A stretch of DNA of 64,000 nucleotides from Manihot esculenta. Its lineage: Eukaryota; Streptophyta; Magnoliopsida; Malpighiales; Euphorbiaceae. Position 1 is the first letter of the stretch, and the number at the start of each line of letters is the position of its first letter. Shown here piece by piece: positions 1 to 11,297 of the stretch. Under the pieces are notes generated by a model. That model searched no databases and was not told the DNA's origin. It saw only the letters and a program-made list of their open reading frames with translations. The stretch lies in NCBI RefSeq assembly GCF_001659605.2, contig NC_035161.2, positions 25,405,691-25,469,690 on the forward strand. The letters are read 5' to 3'. Position numbers and translations under genes: made by a program.

Positions 1-1
1 T

Positions 2-1792
2 GACCTTGAGATGGCAGCAGTAATCTTTGCACTCAAGATGTGGAGGCACTACCTCTATGGGGTTAAATGTGAGATCTTCACAGATCATAAAAGCCTGCAG
101 TACATCCTGAGTCAAAGAGATTTGAATTTGAGACAGAGGAGATGGGTGGAGCTGCTGAGTGACTACGATTGCAAGATTCAGTATCATCCGGGTAAGGCGA
201 ATGTCGTGGCAGACGCCCTAAGCCGGAAGTCACTAGGCAGTTTATCCCATATATCGGCAGAGAGGAGGCCAGTGGTGAAAGAGTTTTACAAGCTCATTGA
301 GGAAGGTCTACAGATGGAGTTGTCTGGTACAGGTGCCCTGGTGGCCCAGATGAGAGTGGCACCCGTGTTTCTGGAGCAGGTGGCTCAGAAACAGCATGAG
401 GACCCAGAGTTAGTAAAGATTGCCAGGACTGTTCAGTCAGGCAACGATAGTGAGTTCAGATTCGACAGTAAGGGGATCCTCCGCTATGGGAGTCGATTAT
501 GTGTACCAGATGACATCGGGCTAAAAGGAGACGTTATGAGAGAGGCTCATAGTTCAAGATACAGCATTCACCCCGGAGCCACCAAGATGTATCAAGATCT
601 AAAGAAGGTTTATTGGTGGCCAGCTATGAAGAAAGAAGTGGCACAGTTCGTGTCAGCCTGCGAAGTGTGTCAGAGGGTGAAGCTGGAACATCAGAAGCCA
701 GCTGGAATGCTTAACCCGCTACCGATTCCAGAATGGAAATGGGAAAATATAGCTATGGACTTCGTAGTGGGGTTACCGGCGGCGTCCAACAGAGTGGACT
801 CCATATGGGTGATCGTGGACAGACTCACCAAATCTGCTCACTTCATTCCTGTCAGGAGTGGCTACTCTGTGGACAAGTTGGCGCAGGTGTATGTGGATGA
901 GATCGTCAGGCTGCATGGGGTTCCTGTTTCTATAGTGTCAGATAGAGGGCCCCAGTTCACCTCCAGGTTTTGGCGGAGTCTGCAGAGTGCCATGGGTACC
1001 AGGTTGGATTTCAGTACTGCCTTCCACCCCCAGACTGATGGACAGTCAGAAAGGACCATCCAGACTATCGAGGATATGCTTAGAATGTGTGTGCTGGACT
1101 TTGGCGGTTCTTGGAGGCAGCATCTACCTTTGGTGGAGTTTGCCTACAACAACAGCCATCATGCTAGCATCGGGATGGCTCCATATGAAGTTTTGTACGG
1201 AAGGAAGTGCAGATCACCTGTTTGCTGGGAAGAAGTTGGAGAAAAGGCCTTGGCAGGGCCTGAGCTAGTAGAGATTACCAGCAGGGTCGTACCCATAATC
1301 AGAGAAAGGATCAAAACTGCTGCTAGCAGGCAGAAGAGCTATGCAGACGTCCGCAGGAGACAGTTAGAGTTTCAGGAGGGGGATCTGGTATTGCTCAAGG
1401 TGTCTCCAATGAAGGGAGTGGTTCGCTTCGGGAAGAAAGGTAAACTGGCCCCACGATACATCAGACCCTTTGAAATCTTGCAAAAGATTGGGAATGTGTC
1501 GTACAAGCTGGATTTACCTGCTTCAATGGAAAGAATCCATCCGGTTTTCCATGTTTCGATGTTGAGGAAGTTTGTGTCAGATCCGAGCAAGGTTCTTAGT
1601 GAGCCTGATGTGGAGGTCCAAGAGGATCTCACCTATGTTGAACAGCCAGTACGGATCATAGACACCCAGATCAGAAAGTTAAGAAACAAGGAAATCCCGA
1701 TGGTGAAAGTCTTGTGGAACCACCACAACTTGGAAGAATGCACTTGGGAGACACGGGAGTCTATGCTCCAGCAGTACCCTCATCTCTTTTAA
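2..1792 (+). CDS. Ty3/gypsy chromovirus pol, 3' part (RNase H, integrase, chromodomain)
   Basis: C-terminal part of a retrotransposon polyprotein. The reading frame is already open at base 2, so the start lies outside the window. The first ~75 residues are the RNase H end ([10 protein letters not shown], then the [14 protein letters not shown] motif). An HHCC zinc-binding integrase N-domain follows ([11 protein letters not shown], then CEVCQR). The integrase core has a complete D,D-35-E triad, counted from the first Met at base 11: Asp250 in MDFVVGLP, Asp311 in SDRGPQF and Glu347 in DGQSER. The last ~50 residues form a chromodomain ([16 protein letters not shown]), which marks a chromovirus, probably the Tekay/Del group. 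The frame has no stop or shift over 597 codons and is followed by a polypurine tract and LTR, so this element is fairly young. It makes cDNA and integrates it; it has no host role. Confidence 0.95.
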   Translation, partial: DLEMAAVIFALKMWRHYLYGVKCEIFTDHKSLQYILSQRDLNLRQRRWVELLSDYDCKIQYHPGKANVVADALSRKSLGSLSHISAERRPVVKEFYKLIEEGLQMELSGTGALVAQMRVAPVFLEQVAQKQHEDPELVKIARTVQSGNDSEFRFDSKGILRYGSRLCVPDDIGLKGDVMREAHSSRYSIHPGATKMYQDLKKVYWWPAMKKEVAQFVSACEVCQRVKLEHQKPAGMLNPLPIPEWKWENIAMDFVVGLPAASNRVDSIWVIVDRLTKSAHFIPVRSGYSVDKLAQVYVDEIVRLHGVPVSIVSDRGPQFTSRFWRSLQSAMGTRLDFSTAFHPQTDGQSERTIQTIEDMLRMCVLDFGGSWRQHLPLVEFAYNNSHHASIGMAPYEVLYGRKCRSPVCWEEVGEKALAGPELVEITSRVVPIIRERIKTAASRQKSYADVRRRQLEFQEGDLVLLKVSPMKGVVRFGKKGKLAPRYIRPFEILQKIGNVSYKLDLPASMERIHPVFHVSMLRKFVSDPSKVLSEPDVEVQEDLTYVEQPVRIIDTQIRKLRNKEIPMVKVLWNHHNLEECTWETRESMLQQYPHLF

Positions 1793-1889
1793 GGTTAGAT
1801 CTCCTTGTGTTTACGTGCTTTGTATGTATGTTATGTTTTATGCCATGCTAAGTGTGCTAGTTGAGGTACATTCGGGGACGAATGTTCTT

Positions 1890-1902
1890 AAGGGGGGGAG
1901 AA
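1890..1902 (+). other. Polypurine tract of the chromovirus
   Basis: A G-rich purine run (A-A-G7-A-G-A-A) lies directly before the LTR start TGTAATACCC. This is the expected primer site for plus-strand DNA synthesis and fixes the LTR boundary and the + orientation. Confidence 0.9.
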
Positions 1903-2080
1903 TGTAATACCCGGCTAGACTCCGGTATCAGAATTCCTACCGTTCGGTGGAATCTCGGATGTCGGAAGCCTCTAGTAGGGTAGAAACATGTTTTCATAAA
2001 ATGTTTTAAGGTATTTCATGGTTTTAAGTATGAAAATTAAATGAGTTTTTGCATGAAAAGTCCTTGGAGGAAAACCCAGG

Positions 2081-2241
2081 TTCGGCCGCCGAAAGTCAAG
2101 TTCGGTCGCCGAATATGCATGTGTTTTGGAGGCACGTTAGGCCCCCGAAAGCATGAGTGAGGGCAGTCCAGGTTCGGCCGCCGAACCTCATGTTCGGCCG
2201 CCGAACATGGCATGCATGCGGAGGCAAGTTCGGCCCCCGAA
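2081..2241. promoter_or_regulatory. Cluster of TTCGGCCGCCGAA palindromes in LTR U3
   Basis: Five near-identical 13-bp sites at 2081, 2101, 2173, 2193 and 2229 lie just upstream of the TATA box. Each contains GCCGCC, the core of the plant GCC box bound by ERF transcription factors. The repeats are seen directly; ERF binding is inferred. Confidence 0.55.
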
Positions 2242-2259
2242 CGTGGTCTGGCCAGCCAC

Positions 2260-2268
2260 TATAAAAGG
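2260..2268 (+). promoter_or_regulatory. TATA box of the chromovirus LTR
   Basis: TATAAAAGG about 360 bp into the LTR, just downstream of the palindrome cluster. Its position fits the U3/R boundary. Confidence 0.7.
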
Positions 2269-4235
2269 GGCACTTAGCCGAAATGGGCGAGCTTTCTCCC
2301 ATTTTCCGCCATAGCTAGCTTCCGACCGCCCTCTTCCAAATCTAGTGTTCTTCCTTCAAATCCCCACCATTTTTCTTGAGTTTTAAGCTTGCATTGAAGG
2401 TTTTGAACTTTTGAAACAAGTTTTGGAGCTTTGGGAACTCAGGAGCTCATTTTCGTGGATCTCCAAGTTTAGGTCGTCTCCCTCTCGATCTTCAAGAGGT
2501 AAGAGCCGATCTTAAGCTCCTTATGTGTTTTAAACAAGTTTTAAGTTGTTTTATGGGTAGAGATGCATGTTTAGGCTTGTTGATGAGTTTATGAGTTTTG
2601 ATGTTTTGATGAACAATGTGTGTTGATTGTGTGTGTTTGAAGTGTTGTAGTTGGGGTATTTGTTAGTTTGAGACCCCTAGGTGTGATATATGAATGTTGA
2701 GCATGATCCATGCATCATGAATGCCATGAGATATAGTAGGTTGTTTGCATTAGTATTCACGAATATGTTGCATTGCATTTATGATGTTGATGTGGATTGG
2801 TTATTGGATGACCCTTTAGTCCTCATATGATATGATGATGCTACGGCATGAGATATGGTATGGAAGTCCAGGTTGTACCCATTCTACGTCCCTGGCACGA
2901 TGTAAGAGAAAGTCCAGGTTGTACCCATTCTACGTCCCTGGCACATTGGTATGTTATGATATGTTATGATAAGGGAAAGACCGGTTGTACCCATTCTACG
3001 TCCCGGCACAGTTGGACTATGTAAAGGACTATTGGTGACAATACCATCCGAGATGTGATTAGTTGTGATGTGTTGCATTACATAATGGCATGAAATTTTA
3101 ATATATGATTTCACTATTCTGCTCACTGGGCTTGTAGCTCACCCCTCTCCCCTAACCCCAGATGTGCAGGTACAGGGTAGACCAGGAGGTTAGCCAGAGT
3201 TTTGAAGTATGTTTATGTAATAGTTAGATTGTGGACATGACAATTGTACTATGATGTAATGTAAGAGATTACAGTATGTATGTAATGAGGTATATTGAGG
3301 TTATAGATGTGCTTGACCCTATGAGTATTGTAATCCCTTGTTAATGCATGATCTTAGTTATTTGATGTTTATGTTTAAGCCAACTCATCTCATGTTGTAT
3401 CGCCCGTTGGGGCATTGATGAGATCCCACAGAGGGATCACGATTATGATCAGGACTATGTTCATGTATGTTCAGGTTGAGTTGGGTGTTTTTAAGGAAAA
3501 GTTTTAATTTTTATGTATGATTGTTGATCATGTATGGGATTATACAGGTTTACAGGTTTCATGTCAGGCTTGCTACGGGTCCCGGCGGCCTTAAGTCGAC
3601 CCAGATCCTAGCGCCGGTAGCGGTCCGATTTTCGGGACGTTACAATAAAGAAACTCCCTACTAGAGCCCTCATCAAAACTCTAGCTGGGTCAACATAACA
3701 TACATCAAGCCGGAGACACATCCAAAGAACTAGAACCTAACCTGTGCATGCATCAAACCACAAACATAAGACCTCTACTAGGGTCCTCAACAACTCTAGC
3801 GTGGTAAACAGCACATGCCACAAGTTTAGTTCAACCACAACTCAACATCTAACATAACATACATCATGTATTAAAAAGGGACTAACCAAGTCTTAGGGCC
3901 AAGCACAGTACTACTACATAAACATAACTCTACTTTACTTTACATTACAATCTCTTACAAAACATTATATCAATTTACAATACATGTCCACACTAAAAGT
4001 ACTAATCTAATACTATTACATAAGCAAAACCTTTACTCTTGAGACTTCCCGAACGACCTCAAACCTGCAACACTGGGGTTAGGGGAGAGGGGTGAGCTAA
4101 AAAGCCCAGTGAGTAGAAACAAAGAAAACAGTTCATTAATTACATGTTTTTATGAAATGCGTCACAGCATAAACAATTCACATAACGGATTGGACATGAC
4201 CACCAAAACTCCCTCTGACTGTAACATAACATGGT

Positions 4236-4371
4236 GCCCGGCCCTTCGGGCTCCTCAGGACTTCATTATGCCCGGCCCTTCGGGTTCCTCAGGACTTCAT
4301 TATGCCCGGCCCTTCAGGCTCCTCAGGACTTCATTATGCCCGGCCCTTCGGGCTCCTCAGGACTTCATTAA
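4236..4371. repeat. 34-bp tandem repeat, four copies
   Basis: Four head-to-tail copies start at 4236, 4270, 4304 and 4338, each opening GCCCGGCCCTTC and ending near CTTCATTA. They differ by one or two bases. They lie in LTR copy A, at the place where the plus-strand LTR carries its CCATTCTACGTCC repeats. Confidence 0.9.
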
Positions 4372-4747
4372 CATAACATCAATAGGGCTATTGGGGTCGC
4401 CTTGGTCCATCCACATCAACAGTAAAATAATGCAATGCATCATATTCGTGTGACTAGTGCAATCAACCTATTACATATAAACATGATGCATGAACATGCT
4501 TTAGGCATTTGAATTTCGTAAAATAAAAGATTAAGTTTAGTTCTACTCACCTCTGGCAGACGCTGAACAGACTCTGCAACTGCTAACACTGATGGCCTCC
4601 TCGATCCCTCGGGTCAGATCCTACACAGGTGGACTCGAATGAGGTGCCAACACACTCTAAACAACTCATAAACAATTCCCCAAAAACCCTCTAAAACATC
4701 ACTTAAACATGCATAGAAAACAACCATGAAAAGGCTGGACAGGGCAC

Positions 4748-5860
4748 TTTCGGCGGCACCTTCGGCGGCCGAACCCTCTCTCCAGAAACGAAACTCGGGC
4801 ACTTTCGGCGGCACCTTCGGCGGCCGAAAGTCCCACTCCAGAGACGAAAGTCAGGCACTTTCGGCGGCCGTATCCTTCCTTCGACGGCCGAAAGTCTGCT
4901 TTCAAGCCAAAACTCAACTTTCGGGGGCAAGGTTAGGCGGCCAAACCATGCATCCAAAGGCAGGTTCGGCGGCCGAAACTACTTTCGGCGGCCGAACCTG
5001 AGTTCTTCCCAGAAGGGCAGAACTCAGCTTCTCATGCATTCAAGCCTCCCAAACCTTTCAAACACCCCAAAACAAGCACCCAACTTTACCAAAACATGCA
5101 TAAACGCTTAACCATGCACAAAGGAGCTTAAACAAGCTTAAACTCCAACAAAGAACATCAAAAACATACATAGATAGCTTATGACTCACATAAGCCAAAA
5201 CCATCAAAACAATCCAAATCCTCACATACTCTCTCCCCATCATGCATACTCACTCCCACATGCATAGACTAGCTTAAAACTCCTACATATCATCACATAA
5301 ACATATATAAACATACATTTGCATAAAAACCCACATAAAGCCCAACATGCATATCTACCCATACTTAACCATTAAAACCTCTTAAAACTTACTTAAAACT
5401 TCATGAAACGTAAAAGAAAGCATAGATCCACACTTACCTCTTGAAGATCGAGGGTTGGTGTGATCCCTAACTTGGAGATGGGAGAAACCAACTCCTTGGG
5501 TCTCCAAGTTCCCAAAACTTGATCTAAGCTTGAAAACTCTTCAAAACAGCCATAAAACTCATGAAAACATGAAGGAGATGAAGAAAAACATGAAAATGGC
5601 CAAAGGAGGACAAAAACTCACCTGAGCTCAAGAATGGGGAGAAAACTCGCCCAGTTCCGATCTGAGGGCCCTTTATAGGTGGCCTGGTCGAAGACCTTCG
5701 GCAGCCTAATGTGCCCCCTAAACTCATGCATGTTCGGCGGCCGAACTTGAGGTTCGGCAGCCGAACCTTGGCTCGCTCAAACAAAGCTTTCGGAGGCCAA
5801 AGGCGCTCCCGAAGCCTTCCCATGTTCGGCGGCCGAACTTCACTTTCGGCGGCCAAACCT
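4748..5860. promoter_or_regulatory. Dense TTCGGCGGCCGAA motifs in LTR copy A
   Basis: Two clusters, about 4748-5000 and 5727-5860, hold a dozen or more full or half copies of the TTCGGCGGCCGAA palindrome. They are the expanded counterpart of the five sites in the plus-strand LTR, in the same upstream part relative to transcription. Confidence 0.55.
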
Positions 5861-6055
5861 GGCAAATGCCTCCTTGGTCTTTTCTTTTCAAAAACTCGAT
5901 TCTTTTTCATTTAAAACCATGAAATCAGTAAAAACCTTTTAGAAAACACATTTTACCCCTCTAGAAGCCTCTGGCATCTTCAGAAATTCCAGATTCCAAC
6001 GGAGATTCCACCGGAAGGTAGGGATTTCGATGCTGGAATCTAGCCGGGTATTACA

Positions 6056-6933
6056 GTTTGCTCTTTCTGCCCAAGATCTGACTGAAAGGGGGGCTGAAGA
6101 GGACTGATCTGCGATTGAAGCTGAAAGGACGCATCTGAAAGGCTTTCAGGTACTCCTTCTTGCGCAAGATTGGTCTGAAGAGGTGCGATTGGCTCCCCCT
6201 TGTTCTGCGTATGGCTGCAGTCCACCTGTTGGATGCAACAATCAGTTTCTTTCAGTCCTGGCTCTTTCTGGCTCTCTTCCCTGCAAGGATCATTGTTTAG
6301 TATATCATCTTGTTTTATATAAAAAATATCTTTGCTCAAACAATCTATGATATCTAAACTATCAACAGGTTCTGTTTGATCAGTTTGTTTGGACAAACAG
6401 TTTTCTGGTTGCGTTTCTTCAGCAGCTTGTTCATGTACTTGCCAACTTTCATCATCATCCTCCACGTCTTGAAGTTCTTGCTCTCTTCTTAATATGATTG
6501 ACTTCAATGATTTGTCCAATTGATCCATCTGTTGTTGGATACATTGCAAAGAAATTGTCAATGTCTTTATCTTCTCTTCATCAAGGTGCATGTTGGGACT
6601 TGGAGGTTCTAGTTGGTCTTGATATCCTTGATAATTTTGGTAGTTGTTATCCTCTGCATAATTGAAGTCTGAATAGTCTCCCCAACCTAGATTATATGTA
6701 TTATGGTAGGGATCATATTCTGGCTGTTCGTAGTATCCTCCAAATGCATGTACTTGTTGGTCATCTTCATAAAGTGTAGGACATTGGGAAGTTAGGTGTC
6801 CCACATGTGCACAGATTCTACATGGCTGAGATTGTTGAAGTCGTCGAGCCTGTAGAGCTATGACATAGCTTTCCACAATAGATGTTAGGTCAGGAATTTG
6901 GGGAGGGAGATTATATGTGCTTACCTCATCCAT
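6056..6933 (-). pseudogene. Athila-like gag C-terminal ORF, broken by an LTR insertion
   Basis: About 292 residues of open frame starting at the Met at 6933 and running into LTR copy A at 6055, so its 3' end is lost. It begins MDEVSTYNLPPQIPDL. Near residues 43-57 is a CCHC-type zinc knuckle (CRICAHVGHLTSQC), then a region rich in Tyr, Gly and Asn (YNLGWGDYSDFNY), a helical stretch and an acidic Gln/Glu-rich tail. The capsid (retrotransposon gag) core that should precede the zinc knuckle is absent: only ~170 bp separate the primer-binding site from this start. The ORF at 62,437 has a similar N-terminus and the same Tyr/Gly region, so the two belong to one family. Its 5' LTR is at 7131-8761. 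Confidence 0.8.
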
Positions 6934-7107
6934 GATTTAGATCTGCGATGGTGACTGTGCCATTTGGTGAGATGTTCGGCGGCCGAATGAGGATGCGGTT
7001 CGGCAGCCGAAGGTGTTGCAGAGGTGCTCCTGCGCAAAGGTGGTCTTTACTTTTTTTTTTTTTTTTGTAACTTGGTCCTGAAAGAAAAACAAATGAGTTA
7101 AATCAAT

Positions 7108-7125
7108 TCCCCAGCAACAGCGCCA
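7108..7125 (-). other. Primer-binding site (tRNA-Asp type, decayed)
   Basis: On the minus strand this reads TGGCGCTGTTGCTGGGGA, five bases after the LTR end. It matches the complement of the 3' end of plant tRNA-Asp except for two C-to-T changes, both at CpG positions. tRNA-Asp priming is characteristic of Athila elements. Confidence 0.85.
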
Positions 7126-7130
7126 ATTTT

Positions 7131-8761
7131 TGACTCGCGGTAGTCGAAGCCGGTCAAAAATAACCTTTCTGGTTATCAATAATTTTTATATTTGCAGATA
7201 GTGGTGAAAGGATCGAATCCACAGAGAATTGAGAACTCACCTATTTCCCTTTTTATGACCAAGAAAATAAACTAAAATGATAATAAATTAAAAATGAGAT
7301 AAAAACTAAAAGCGGGATAAAACGAGATAAACTGAAATTGGGATCAAAACTGTCAACAAAATAACAGGGGGGTTTGAGATTGATTGTAGTAAACTACTAA
7401 TGAGAATAATAATGGAAAGCAAATAATTAAATAAAAAGTAATCAATAATGAGAAAGCTCTAGTTGAAGTATTGGATCCACTTTAGTTGTTGGGATTGATC
7501 ACAGACACTATGTCCTTTTGGGTTGATTCAATAGATTAGTTATGGAGATGGAAGACGCTTCTCACCACCATTATCTCTCCTTATTATTAAATTAATTAGG
7601 GAACGTCCTCTAATTAATTACTAATCAATAAGTTGCCAAGGAACGTCCTTGGGCCTCAGGCAACAAACAACTATCAATTTCATTAAGAAATAGAGAGATC
7701 CAATCCTAGCTACCCAAACGTATGGAGATAACGCTAGATCATGCAACTTCCTTGGTTTTTATGCCAAGTGTTCTTATGTAAGAATAATCTAAGCAATTAC
7801 GGACTTAAATTATTCAAACTAACAAATAATTATTTTGCAATTAAAAATCAACGTAGATTTCAATAACAAAGTAATATGAAAATTAAGTATGAAATTGCAT
7901 GAATATTGAATTTCCAAAAATTAAACAATATTTGATCAAGTCTCACAACCCATTAATCAACTAAAGCTTCAACCAATATTCAACTAGATCAAAGAAATCA
8001 GCCACTCATTGGCTGAATTAAAAACAGAAAAATAAAAGGGAAAAGAAAGAAAAGAAACCAAAGGATGGAGGTGGAGAGCTCCTTACGCAGAAGCTTGCGG
8101 AATTGCCGAATTGAAATTGTGAAGTCTGTAAAATAGGAGGAGAGCTGATTTAGGTTTCAATTGCTTCCCACGTGCGCGTGATGCTGAGGTGCTGGTCCAT
8201 GTGCGCTGGAGCTAAAGTGGGAGCGGGCAAGCTGTCCGTGTTTTGCGAGTTGAGGAAGTGTGCTGGCCCATGTGCAAGAACGGCTGTCCATAAGCGGGCT
8301 CGTTGAAGCGCCTTGGCGGGGCCCATGTGCAAATGAAGGTGCGGGCCATGGTTGCAAGTGATCGTGCGAGCCATGGTTGCAAGTCAACGTGCGGGCCATG
8401 TGCTTGCCCCCATTTGCGTGAATTGATGAAGTGTGGGCCCATGTGCTTGCCCCCATTTGCGTGAATTGATGAAGTGTGGGCCCATGGTGGAAGAATGTGC
8501 GGTCCATGCGAAGTGCTTGGCCCATGGGCTGTCCATGTGTGGGAATGTGCGGGAATGGGCTGTTCATGCACTTGTTTTGAATCTAACTTGGCGGGCTTGC
8601 TCTTTTTTGCTCCAATAAGGCAGTTTTAGGGGGATTTTCTCCAAATTGTCCTTTTACACTATTTTCTGCAAAATAATATTAAAAACACTAAATTAAGCAG
8701 AAATTATGTAAATAATTCAACAATAATATTAATATAAAATGGACTAAATTATGCTCTATCA
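7131..8761 (-). repeat. Athila-like 5' LTR, minus strand (1,631 bp)
   Basis: Read on the minus strand it runs from TGATAGAGCATAATTTAG at 8761 to CGCGAGTCA at 7131, with the primer-binding site just beyond. The ends match the LTRs at 57,331-58,891 and 60,798-62,310. U3 (8160-8580) is rich in GGGCCATG-type motifs and holds a 43-bp tandem duplication starting at 8401 and 8444. A 17-bp hairpin sequence at 7636-7652 is shared with the other LTRs. Overlapping ORFs here encode repetitive His/Pro-rich strings and are not genes. Confidence 0.88.
7636..7652. other. Conserved hairpin in the Athila-like LTR leader
   Basis: CCAAGGAACGTCCTTGG: perfect 7-bp arms around a 3-base loop. Copies occur at 57,771-57,787 and 61,879-61,895, at matching places in the other two LTRs. 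Confidence 0.75.
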
Positions 8762-9039
8762 GGGCCTTTTATAAGTGGCTGGCCAGACCACCTTCAGGAG
8801 CCAAAGGTGCTTCCACAAACTCCCCATGTTCGGCGGCTGAACTTGAGGTTCGGCGGCCGAACCTGGGTTTCCTTCCTTGGTCTTTTTCTTTCAAAAACTT
8901 ATTCTCTTTCTTTATTAAAACCATAAAAACACATGAAAACACTTTAGAAAACCATATTTTACCCTTCTAGAGGGTTTCGACATCTGAGATTCCGCCGGAA
9001 AGTGGGAATTCCGATGCCGGAGTCTAGCCGGGTATTACA
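8762..9039 (-). repeat. Chromovirus LTR fragment (copy B)
   Basis: On the minus strand it begins TGTAATACCCGGCTAGAC at 9039 and matches the first ~280 bp of LTR copy A, including TTCGGCGGCCGAA and the TATA-like TTTATAAG block. It stops exactly where the Athila-like LTR begins at 8761. The missing remainder should therefore lie on the far side of the Athila element, outside the window. Confidence 0.82.
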
Positions 9040-9998
9040 ATATGAGTGACTTGATTTCTACTGAGATACTATTATGGCCTTTGAGGATCAATTGAAGACG
9101 GGTCTCCAATTCCCTGTGGATCCATTTTTGTGGATGTCCTTCGGTTCCAAAAGCTTTCGATTGTCCAATTGCATCCCAATAGGTATAAAATCATGGTGGC
9201 ATTCCAGTTTGACTGCCTCAATAATCACATTGAACCGAGTATAGCGCTTTTCTCCCAGCTATACTAGCTGGGTACCTATAAAAATGAAGAGTTTTGGTAC
9301 TTTAGCGGGCGAAAGCACTTGACCATGTTTGATCGGGTGCCTTCCTCTTTGAAGCAGTGGAAAAATAAATTTTTTATCCTTCATCACTAGACGCTGGGAG
9401 ATTTTGGGTGCCTTTAAACAAGTTGGCACTGTTGGGTGGAATTGATGAGGACAATGCTTTAGCCTTTCTCTTAACAAAGGCTAAATCCCCAAAGAAAATG
9501 GACATCACTCAGGTGGTGAGAAATGCTATTTTGTCTTAGCAGAGCTATCTATAAGCAAATCAGACTCGTGGTCCTCACCCGCCAAGCCCTCCTAGCCTTG
9601 GGAAAGGCTTTTCCTTGGCTAAAGATAATGGTACTTCTCTTCTGCCTTTTTTTTTAAATTTTGAACTGCCTTGCTTACTTACTTTTTCCTTTTTTGCAGA
9701 TATGCTGGATTTTAAAGCAAATTTGTTGAAGCGGTGCATGCTGCCTGTAAAGGCAAGGCTGTTGCCAGGGCTACTAGTCCCCTTGCTAAGCGCACTTGCC
9801 CCGCAGAAGAGGTGCTCATGCTTTCTCCTCCCCCAACCCCACCTATAGTAGAAGAGTCAGCCCCATTTCAGCCTAAGTCTTCTGCCGTGGGCGCTTCTAC
9901 TTCTGCCCCCAGCTTTTGAGTTTCCTTCTGCTGCCCCATCTGAACCCGCTCCTGCGAGTGTAGGGATCGAATCTTCCTGGCTTCCGAGCATTTAGTGC
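9040..9998 (+). pseudogene. Decayed gag-like coding region, part 1
   Basis: Plus-strand frames broken by several stops give FEDQLKTGLQFPVDPF near 9080, a stretch ending WKNKFF-like near 9360, and DEDNALAFLLTKAKSPKKMD near 9450. This pattern resembles the N-terminal part of degenerate plant retroelement gag-like proteins ('putative plant transposon protein'). A Pro/Ser/Ala-rich linker follows near 9790-9960. No single frame is intact. The coding trace resumes at 11,319 after an inserted LTR fragment. Family identity is only moderately certain. Confidence 0.5.
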
Positions 9999-10019
9999 CT
10001 AGCATTGGCGCTAAACTAG
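9999..10019. repeat. 21-bp direct repeat, left copy
   Basis: Identical over all 21 bases to 11,298-11,318 (begins CTAGCATTGG, ends TAAACTAG). The two copies bracket the LTR fragment exactly. Confidence 0.95.
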
Positions 10020-11297
10020 TCCGAACCATACCCATGTATGAGTTTCGGCTCTGGAGGGACTTTCGACCGCCTAACCTGCTGCTGAAAGTGCCCTGTTCAG
10101 CCTTCCTTTGCATGATTTCTATGGTTGTTCTAAGATGTTTTTAGGGAGTTTTTGGGGAGCAGTTTAGAGTTATGTTAGTCTTTGTTTGGTACCTCATTTG
10201 AGTCCACCTGTGTAGGTTCGGACCCGAGGAACCAAGGACCCCAGCAGTGAGATAGCTGCTTCAGAGTCATTAGAGCTTCAGCCAGAGGTGAGTGGAATAA
10301 CTCTTTATGTTTCAAAGCAAATAAATAAATTTTGAGCATGATACATGCATCACGTATGCCATGAGATATACTAGGTTGTTTGCATTAGAATTCACGAATA
10401 TGCTGCATTGCATAACTTGATGATGATGTGGATGGATGTTGAATGACCCTTTAGTCCTCGTATGTTATGGTATGATGATGATACGATATGGATAGCCAGT
10501 GAAGCCCATTCTACGCCCCTGGCACTATGTTAAGAGAAAGACCAGTGAGGCCCATTCTACGCCCCTGGCACTATGGAATGTTATGCTATGTTATGTTATG
10601 TTATATTATGTTAAGAGAAAGACCAGTGAGGCCAATTCTACGCCCCTGGCACGATTGGACTATATAGAGGACTATTGGTGACAAGTCCATCCTTGATGTG
10701 ATTTGTTTGTGATGTGTTGCATTTCATGAAAACATGAAATTTAAAGTGAATGTTTATTTATTCTGCTCACTGGGCTTTATAGCTCATCCCTCTCCCTTAA
10801 CCCCCAGGTTTGCAGGTACAGGGTAGACCAAGAAGTCAGCAGGAGTAGAGTCATGTTTTATGTTATAGTTAGATGTGGACATGAATATGATGTAATGTAA
10901 AAGTATAGTATAGAAATGTAATGTAATGATGCTTATGGAAGTTTAGAGTTGTGCTTGACCATAGTATGTTGTTAATCCCTTTTTAGTACATGATCTTAAA
11001 TGTTTAATGATGAATATGTAAACCAAACTTAATATATGTTATGTTACCCCATTGGAGCATTTATGAGGACTCCAATGTGGGGTTGATGATTATGTATACG
11101 AATAGCGCATGAACAGGTTGAGTTTGGTGAATAAATGAATGAATGAATGTAAAAGTTCAAAATTTTTATGTATGTGTTGATCATGTATGGGATTAAACAG
11201 GTTTACAGGATGTATGTCAGGCTTGCTACGGGTCCTGGCGGCCTTAAGCCGATCTGGATCCTAGCGCCGGTAATGGTCCGATTTTTGGGTCGTTACA
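10020..11297 (+). repeat. 5'-truncated chromovirus LTR fragment inside the gag-like pseudogene
   Basis: Homologous to LTR copy A: the blocks around AGTGCCCTGT, GAGTCCACCTGTGTAGG, GCTCACTGGGCTTTATAG and CTCCCTTAACCCCCAGG all match in order. It carries its own three-fold CATTCTACGCCCCTGGCAC repeat (10,507-10,650). It ends precisely at the LTR terminus (GGGTCGTTACA) but lacks the LTR start. There is no internal domain and no polyA tail. Confidence 0.85.

Larger units (their letters stand above)
1903..3644 (+). repeat. 3' LTR of the chromovirus (1,742 bp)
   Basis: Starts TGTAATACCC directly after the polypurine tract and ends GGGACGTTACA. The same two ends recur in the other LTR copies of this group (starts at 6055 and 9039 on the minus strand, end at 11297). 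U3 carries palindromic TTCGGCCGCCGAA motifs and a TATA box. The middle has three copies of a short repeat with the core CCATTCTACGTCC near 2880, 2930 and 2990. ORF-like stretches inside are not genes. The 5' LTR lies beyond the left edge. Confidence 0.92.
3645..6055 (-). repeat. Truncated chromovirus LTR, minus strand (copy A)
   Basis: Read on the minus strand it starts TGTAATACCCGG at 6055 and aligns with the LTR at 1903-3644, including the block before CTCACTGGGC and the CTCACCCCTCTCC stretch. It lacks the final ~190 bp, where the plus-strand element abuts at 3644/3645. The sequence just before its start is not a polypurine tract but a gag-like ORF, so it is a solo or 5' LTR inserted into another element. 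It contains many TTCGGCGGCCGAA motifs and a 34-bp tandem repeat. ORFs within it are not genes. Confidence 0.85.

Noticed and set aside
4236..4371. CRISPR-like array of 34-bp repeats
   Set aside because: The copies are directly adjacent with no spacers, lie inside a plant LTR and have a tandem origin.
2096..5910. ORFs rich in RRPNLRFG/PPKVP-type repeats
   Set aside because: These translate the TTCGGCGGCCGAA palindromes of chromovirus LTRs.
8150..8571. Several overlapping His/Pro/Trp-rich ORFs on the minus strand
   Set aside because: All arise from short repeats (GGGCCATG) in the U3 of an Athila-like LTR; three frames are open at once, as happens in repeats.
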